This document shows positions 60,377 to 64,000 of a stretch of DNA of 64,000 bases, piece after piece (position 1 is the stretch's first letter; each line of letters begins with the position of its first letter). Source of the DNA: Verrucomicrobiia bacterium. GTDB taxonomy: Bacteria > Verrucomicrobiota > Verrucomicrobiia > Limisphaerales > CAIMTB01. The DNA lies in assembly GCA_019634625.1 (NCBI GenBank), contig JAHCBA010000001.1, forward strand, positions 1 to 64,000, given 5' to 3'. Under the pieces are notes generated by a model that was not told where the DNA came from, searched no databases, and saw nothing but the letters and a program-made list of their open reading frames with translations. The position numbers were made by a program, and so were the translations under genes.

Positions 60377-60500
60377 GCGCATCCCGGAATTGCAGGTGAC
60401 GAGGCAGCCAATCGGAGGGACGAGCTCCGCGAGTCATCACCGCCACATGATGGGCGCTGCGAACTATGCCGGTCTCCCTTCGCGTCTTGGCGTCTCCGCG
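60377..60500 (+). repeat. Dispersed ~160-bp repeat, copy E (diverged)
   Basis: Begins GCGCATCCCGGAATTGCAGG, has the core AATCGGAGGGACGAGCTCCG, then departs from copies B-D after GCGAGTC. It lies in the 60321-60879 spacer, which contains no supportable gene. Confidence 0.75.
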
Positions 60501-60745
60501 TATGATCCGCCTATTCCTGAACTCCATTTGAACTCGGCATCGGATCGTGCCCGCGACGCCTCCCAATAATTCGCCGCCACAGAAGTCCCAGACCGGAGCC
60601 ATTGCCTCCCGATCACCACCACCTCCACCCGCTCTACAGCAGCTCCCTGAACAACCGGATCACCCCCCCTGCAAACCCTTTCGTCCGAGCCCGCAGGTCG
60701 CTCTTCCTCCCCTCATAACTGTCCTCCAACTCCATCCTCTCCCAC

Positions 60746-60810
60746 AGGTCTCCGGTCTCAGGTTTCCGGTCTCAGGTCTCAGGTTTCAGGTTTCAGGCCT
60801 CAGGCCTCAT
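60746..60810. repeat. CAGGTTTCAGG/CAGGCCTCAGG simple repeat, intergenic copy
   Basis: About 65 bp of tandem 7-bp-like units (GGTCTCA, GGTTTCA, GGCCTCA). It lies 70 bp upstream of the Ser/Thr kinase gene; a second array of the same units lies inside that gene at 61003-61077. Confidence 0.9.
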
Positions 60811-60879
60811 CCTTCAGTTTTTCCCGTAACGCCCTCCGAAAAATGCTTCTGAGGCCCGGCAGGAAGCTCAATCCTGTCC

Positions 60880-63111
60880 ATGAACACACCCGTGAATCCG
60901 AACCGGCCCTGCCCCACCTGCGGCCAGCCCGTCCCCGCCGCCGCCCCGGCCGGCCTCTGTCCCCGCTGCCTCCTCGCCGGTGGCGCCGAACCCCCCTCCG
61001 CCTCCAGGTCCCAGCCCTCAGGCCTCAGGCCTCAGCCTTCAGGTTTCAGGTCCCAGCCTTCAGGTTTCAGGTTTCACCTCGAAGAAATTGCCGCCCTCTT
61101 TCCCAACCTCGAAATCCTCCGTCCACTCGGTGCCGGCGGCATGGGCGCGGTCTATCAGGCCCGCCAACCCGCCCTCGACCGCCTGGTGGCCCTCAAGATC
61201 CTCCCCCGCGGTGGCCCCGACGCCCCCCAATTCACGGAGCGCTTCAATCGGGAAGCCCGCGCCCTCGCCCGCCTCAGCCATCCCCACATCGTCGCCGTTC
61301 ACGAGTTCGGCCAGACCCAGGGCCTCCACTACTTCATCATGGAGTACGTCGATGGCACCAACCTCCGCCAACTGCAGCAGGCCGGCCGCCTTTCCCCCCG
61401 CGAAGCCCTTCAGATCGTCCCCCAGATCTGCGACGCCCTCCAGTACGCCCATGACGAAGGCGTCGTCCACCGCGACATCAAACCCGAGAACATCCTCGTG
61501 GACCGCCGCGGCCGCGTGAAGATCGCCGACTTCGGTCTCGCCCGGATTCTCGACACCGACACCTCGGCAGCCCGCCTCACGGCCGACGGACAGGTGATGG
61601 GCACGCCCCATTACATGGCCCCTGAGCAGGTCGAACGCCCCCTCACCGTCGATCATCGCGCCGACATCTACTCCCTCGGCGTGGTGTTCTACGAAATGCT
61701 GACCGGTGACCTGCCCCTCGGGAAATTCCCGCCCCCGTCCCGCAAGGTCGAAGTCGATGTCCGCCTCGACGAAATCGTCCTCCGCACCCTCGAAAACGAT
61801 CCGGAACGCCGCTACCAGCGCGCCGGCGAGGTCAAGACCCAGCTCTCCACCATGGCCGGCACACCCAGCCCCGGCGCAGGTTCCCACGCCAGTGCCCCCC
61901 CGGCCGCCGAATCGCCCGGTCCATCCTCACCCACCCCGCCTCGGACACTCCACTGGGCCGGAATCCCCGTGGTGATCGAGCGGGACGGCGAACGGGAAGT
62001 CTCCTTTTCCGGCGCGCTCACCGCCCTCGCCACAGCCCTCGGGGCAAGCGCCGTCGCGCTCGCCGCCATTCACCTCGCGACCGGCGTTCCCCACACGATG
62101 CCGCGCACCGCCGCCTTGCTCGCTGTCGCAACCATCGTCCTTGGAATCCGACACACCCTCCGCCGGCCCGATCCCCCAACCGTCCTCACCGCTCAGGGCA
62201 CCCGGATCCTGCCCCCCGAACGACCCGCCCTGTCCGCCCGCAATCTCGCCGGTTGGGCCGCACTCGCGCTGGCCATCGTCGGTCTCCACTTCCTCAAGCG
62301 CGATGTCATCAATCCTCTCCTTCAACGGAACTCGCCCAATACCGTTCGAGAGGTTCCCGCCCACGCCGACCCCGCCCGGGGAACCCATGTCGCCCCGGTC
62401 CCCGGTGGCGGCACCGTCGAACTCCTCGCCATTGGCGAAGGCGGTTCCTCCGACGACCGCTGGTGGAGCCTCCAAGGCACGCCCCTCGAAAACCAGCACT
62501 TCGTCCTCTCCCCCGCCGGCACCGTCTTCACGGAATTCGAAGCCCGCACCCGCCAGTTCGTCCTGCGCCTCATGGACCTCCCCCAGGGGGCGTCCGGAAC
62601 CCGTTTCACCTTCGATCCTCCCGCCCCCCACTCCGGCGGTGGAACCGTCTTCGGACCCGAAGGCCCCATCGACGGCGCCTGGCCGCTGGTCGCCGCCTTT
62701 CCCCCTTCGCTACGGTCCACCACGCTCCGCGTCGGACTCGATTTCGGCCCCTGGAACACCATCACCACCCACCTCCCCGAAGAACGTTCCAGCACCCAGT
62801 TCCGGCACCCCGGCCATCCCCGCTGGACCGCCGCCGTCCACCGCGCCACCGAGTCGAACGGTTCCGCCCAGATCACCGTGCTCCTGGCGACCGACGATCA
62901 ACGCTGGAAAACCCGCGTCGTCGCCCTCGATCATGAGGGAACCCCCCATCCCTACACCGACGGCGACGGCACCCCCGCCACCGATGGTGAAGTCTGGACC
63001 TTCGCCTTTCGCGATCTGCCGCTGGCCCGCATCCGCGAATTCCAGGTCCAGGTGCGACCCATCCACTGGTTCCGCTTCGAGAACATCCGGCTGGATCCCG
63101 TCCGCCCCTGA
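60880..63111 (+). CDS. Membrane-anchored Ser/Thr protein kinase with N-terminal zinc ribbon
   Basis: A 743-residue PknB-like kinase. Residues 11-30 form a zinc ribbon (CPTCGQ, CPRCLL). The kinase domain (about 77-335) has GAGGMGAVY, Lys106 (VALKIL), HRDIKPEN (197-204), DFG (217-219) and APEQVERP. Two or three membrane helices (about 380-410, 410-425 and 450-475) are followed by an extracytoplasmic C-terminal region. Residues 42-66 are encoded by a simple DNA repeat and form a Ser-Gly-Phe/Leu-Arg-Gln-Pro linker. An ECF sigma factor gene follows 28 bp downstream; such pairs are common in Verrucomicrobiota and Planctomycetota. Confidence 0.93.
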   Translation: MNTPVNPNRPCPTCGQPVPAAAPAGLCPRCLLAGGAEPPSASRSQPSGLRPQPSGFRSQPSGFRFHLEEIAALFPNLEILRPLGAGGMGAVYQARQPALDRLVALKILPRGGPDAPQFTERFNREARALARLSHPHIVAVHEFGQTQGLHYFIMEYVDGTNLRQLQQAGRLSPREALQIVPQICDALQYAHDEGVVHRDIKPENILVDRRGRVKIADFGLARILDTDTSAARLTADGQVMGTPHYMAPEQVERPLTVDHRADIYSLGVVFYEMLTGDLPLGKFPPPSRKVEVDVRLDEIVLRTLENDPERRYQRAGEVKTQLSTMAGTPSPGAGSHASAPPAAESPGPSSPTPPRTLHWAGIPVVIERDGEREVSFSGALTALATALGASAVALAAIHLATGVPHTMPRTAALLAVATIVLGIRHTLRRPDPPTVLTAQGTRILPPERPALSARNLAGWAALALAIVGLHFLKRDVINPLLQRNSPNTVREVPAHADPARGTHVAPVPGGGTVELLAIGEGGSSDDRWWSLQGTPLENQHFVLSPAGTVFTEFEARTRQFVLRLMDLPQGASGTRFTFDPPAPHSGGGTVFGPEGPIDGAWPLVAAFPPSLRSTTLRVGLDFGPWNTITTHLPEERSSTQFRHPGHPRWTAAVHRATESNGSAQITVLLATDDQRWKTRVVALDHEGTPHPYTDGDGTPATDGEVWTFAFRDLPLARIREFQVQVRPIHWFRFENIRLDPVRP
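61003..61077. repeat. CAGGTTTCAGG/CAGGCCTCAGG simple repeat inside kinase gene
   Basis: About 75 bp of the same units as at 60746-60810, in frame in the coding sequence (residues 42-66), between the zinc ribbon and the kinase domain. Confidence 0.9.
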
Positions 63112-63139
63112 TCCGCCCCGCTCTCCGACGCCCCCTCCC

Positions 63140-63883
63140 ATGAACGATTCCGCTCAAGACGCCCGCCCGCGGGCCGACTGCTTCGCCACCACCCGCTGGA
63201 CCCTGGTGCTCTCCGCCGGCCGGAAATCCTCCCCCCAGTCCGACCAGGCCCTGGCCGAACTGTGCAGCGCCTACTGGTACCCCCTCTACGCCTATGTCCG
63301 ACGCCAGGGCCGTTCCCGCGAGGACGCCGAAGATCTCGTCCAGGCGTTCTTCGCCCGCTTCCTCGAACGGAACGACCTCGATGGACTCGACGCCCAACGC
63401 GGACGTTTCCGGGCCTTTCTCCTCGCCTCCCTCAAGCATTTCCTCGCCAACGAATGGGACCGCTCCCAGCGCCAGAAACGCGGCGGCGGCATCCCCCATC
63501 TCTCCCTCGACTGGCAGGATGCCGAAGGTCGCTACCATCTCGAACCGCCCGACCCCACCCCGCCCGAACCCCTCTTCGACCGCGCCTGGGCCCTCGCCCT
63601 ACTCCAGCGCGTCGTGAACCGCCTCGAAGCCGAATGCGCCTCCGAAGACAGGGATCGCCTCTTCCAGCACGCCAAGGGCTTCCTCACCTTCGGCGCCGAA
63701 GGCCGGACCTACGCCGAAGCCGCCCGGGAACTCGGCCTCGACGAAGGCGCCCTCCGCGTCGCCGTCCATCGCCTCCGCCGCCGGTACCGCGATCTGCTCC
63801 GGGATGAAATCGCCCAAACCCTCGCCGACCCGGCCCTCGTGGACGAGGAACTCCGCTCCCTCCAGCTCGCCCTCAGCAGTTAG
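63140..63883 (+). CDS. ECF-subfamily RNA polymerase sigma factor
   Basis: A 247-residue ECF sigma factor. Region 2 (about 40-110): LCSAYWYPLYAYVRRQGRSR, EDAEDLVQAFFARFLERNDL and GRFRAFLLASLKHFLANEWD. Region 4 (about 165-225): RTYAEAARELGLDEGALRVA, VHRLRRRYRDLLRDEI. The QRGRFRAFLL segment is typical of the verrucomicrobial/planctomycetal ECF groups linked to Ser/Thr kinases. The ATG at 63140 follows the kinase stop by 28 bp. The 117 bp after its stop show nothing I can assign. Confidence 0.93.
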   Translation: MNDSAQDARPRADCFATTRWTLVLSAGRKSSPQSDQALAELCSAYWYPLYAYVRRQGRSREDAEDLVQAFFARFLERNDLDGLDAQRGRFRAFLLASLKHFLANEWDRSQRQKRGGGIPHLSLDWQDAEGRYHLEPPDPTPPEPLFDRAWALALLQRVVNRLEAECASEDRDRLFQHAKGFLTFGAEGRTYAEAARELGLDEGALRVAVHRLRRRYRDLLRDEIAQTLADPALVDEELRSLQLALSS

Positions 63884-64000
63884 CACGACACCGGGATCCG
63901 ATCCGCCCGCTGGACACCGGCATCCTGACGCTGCCGTGGGGCTGGATGGTGCCAGCCGATTGATGCACCGGCTGCAATTTCCTCCGCTGGGGCCTTTGGA

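Noticed and set aside
62141-63139. Long 5' extension of the ECF sigma factor frame
   Set aside because: It runs opposite phase through the kinase gene and has no sigma-factor content; region 2 begins just after the ATG at 63140.
1-64000. tRNA, rRNA and riboswitch genes
   Set aside because: I saw no cloverleaf, rRNA segment or known riboswitch core, but I could not run a covariance search.

Overview
The window is GC-rich chromosomal DNA from a flagellated Gram-negative bacterium. Several traits point to the Verrucomicrobiota, probably a Limisphaerales/Pedosphaera-like lineage: a prepilin-type protein with a C-terminal ADGHVE motif, a zinc-ribbon Ser/Thr kinase beside an ECF sigma factor, a CotH/VTC/DUF4956 trio, and dense families of short dispersed repeats. 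The assignment is inferred from gene content only; there is no rRNA or tRNA here.

Region 1 (1-8816, minus strand) is a basal-body and export operon read flgB-flgC-fliE-fliF-fliG-fliH-fliI-fliJ-motE-like-fliK. Most junctions from fliG onward overlap (ATGA or longer), and fliK runs off the left edge. Region 2 (9232-19750, minus) is a signalling operon: hybrid kinase, TonB-dependent receptor, YfiR-like protein, two transmembrane histidine kinases and a receiver-kinase. Region 3 (20054-25385, minus) holds a CheX-type phosphatase, a REC-REC-STAS protein, a TPR protein, a FlgN-like protein and an NtrC-type sigma-54 activator; a divergent HDOD gene lies at 25477-26394. Region 4 (26414-40838, minus) holds a PAS kinase, cheW, cheA, an HD-GYP regulator, another kinase, fliS, flgM, a lipoprotein, fliD and flagellin. 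Five close matches to one sigma-28 (FliA) promoter motif, TCAAGnnn-N11/12-GCCGATnn, lie upstream of cheX, HDOD, cheA, fliD and flagellin. Three of them sit so close to the ATG that the mRNAs should be leaderless.

Region 5 (41014-46109) is accessory: DUF4956, VTC-domain and CotH genes, an AT-rich stretch with five spaced ATTGTTGAC-like motifs, and a prepilin-like gene. Region 6 (46114-56566) is the most unusual. feoB (46114-48315) is separated from two feoA-type genes (56037-56566) by 7.7 kb. A 16-codon feoB-like scrap remains beside feoA, so imperfect 49-bp direct repeats flank the intervening DNA. Inside it are repeat elements, two secreted-protein genes and a two-gene operon: a 1312-residue CHAT protease-STAND NTPase-TPR protein with seven almost identical 40-residue repeats, translationally coupled to a calcineurin-like phosphoesterase. 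This looks like a candidate defence or cell-death module.

Region 7 (56575-63883) has a flavin halogenase-like oxidoreductase, a chorismate-lyase-like protein and a HemN-like radical SAM protein that may form an operon with feoAA, then a small unknown gene, a membrane Ser/Thr kinase whose coding sequence contains a simple repeat also seen upstream of it, and an ECF sigma factor.
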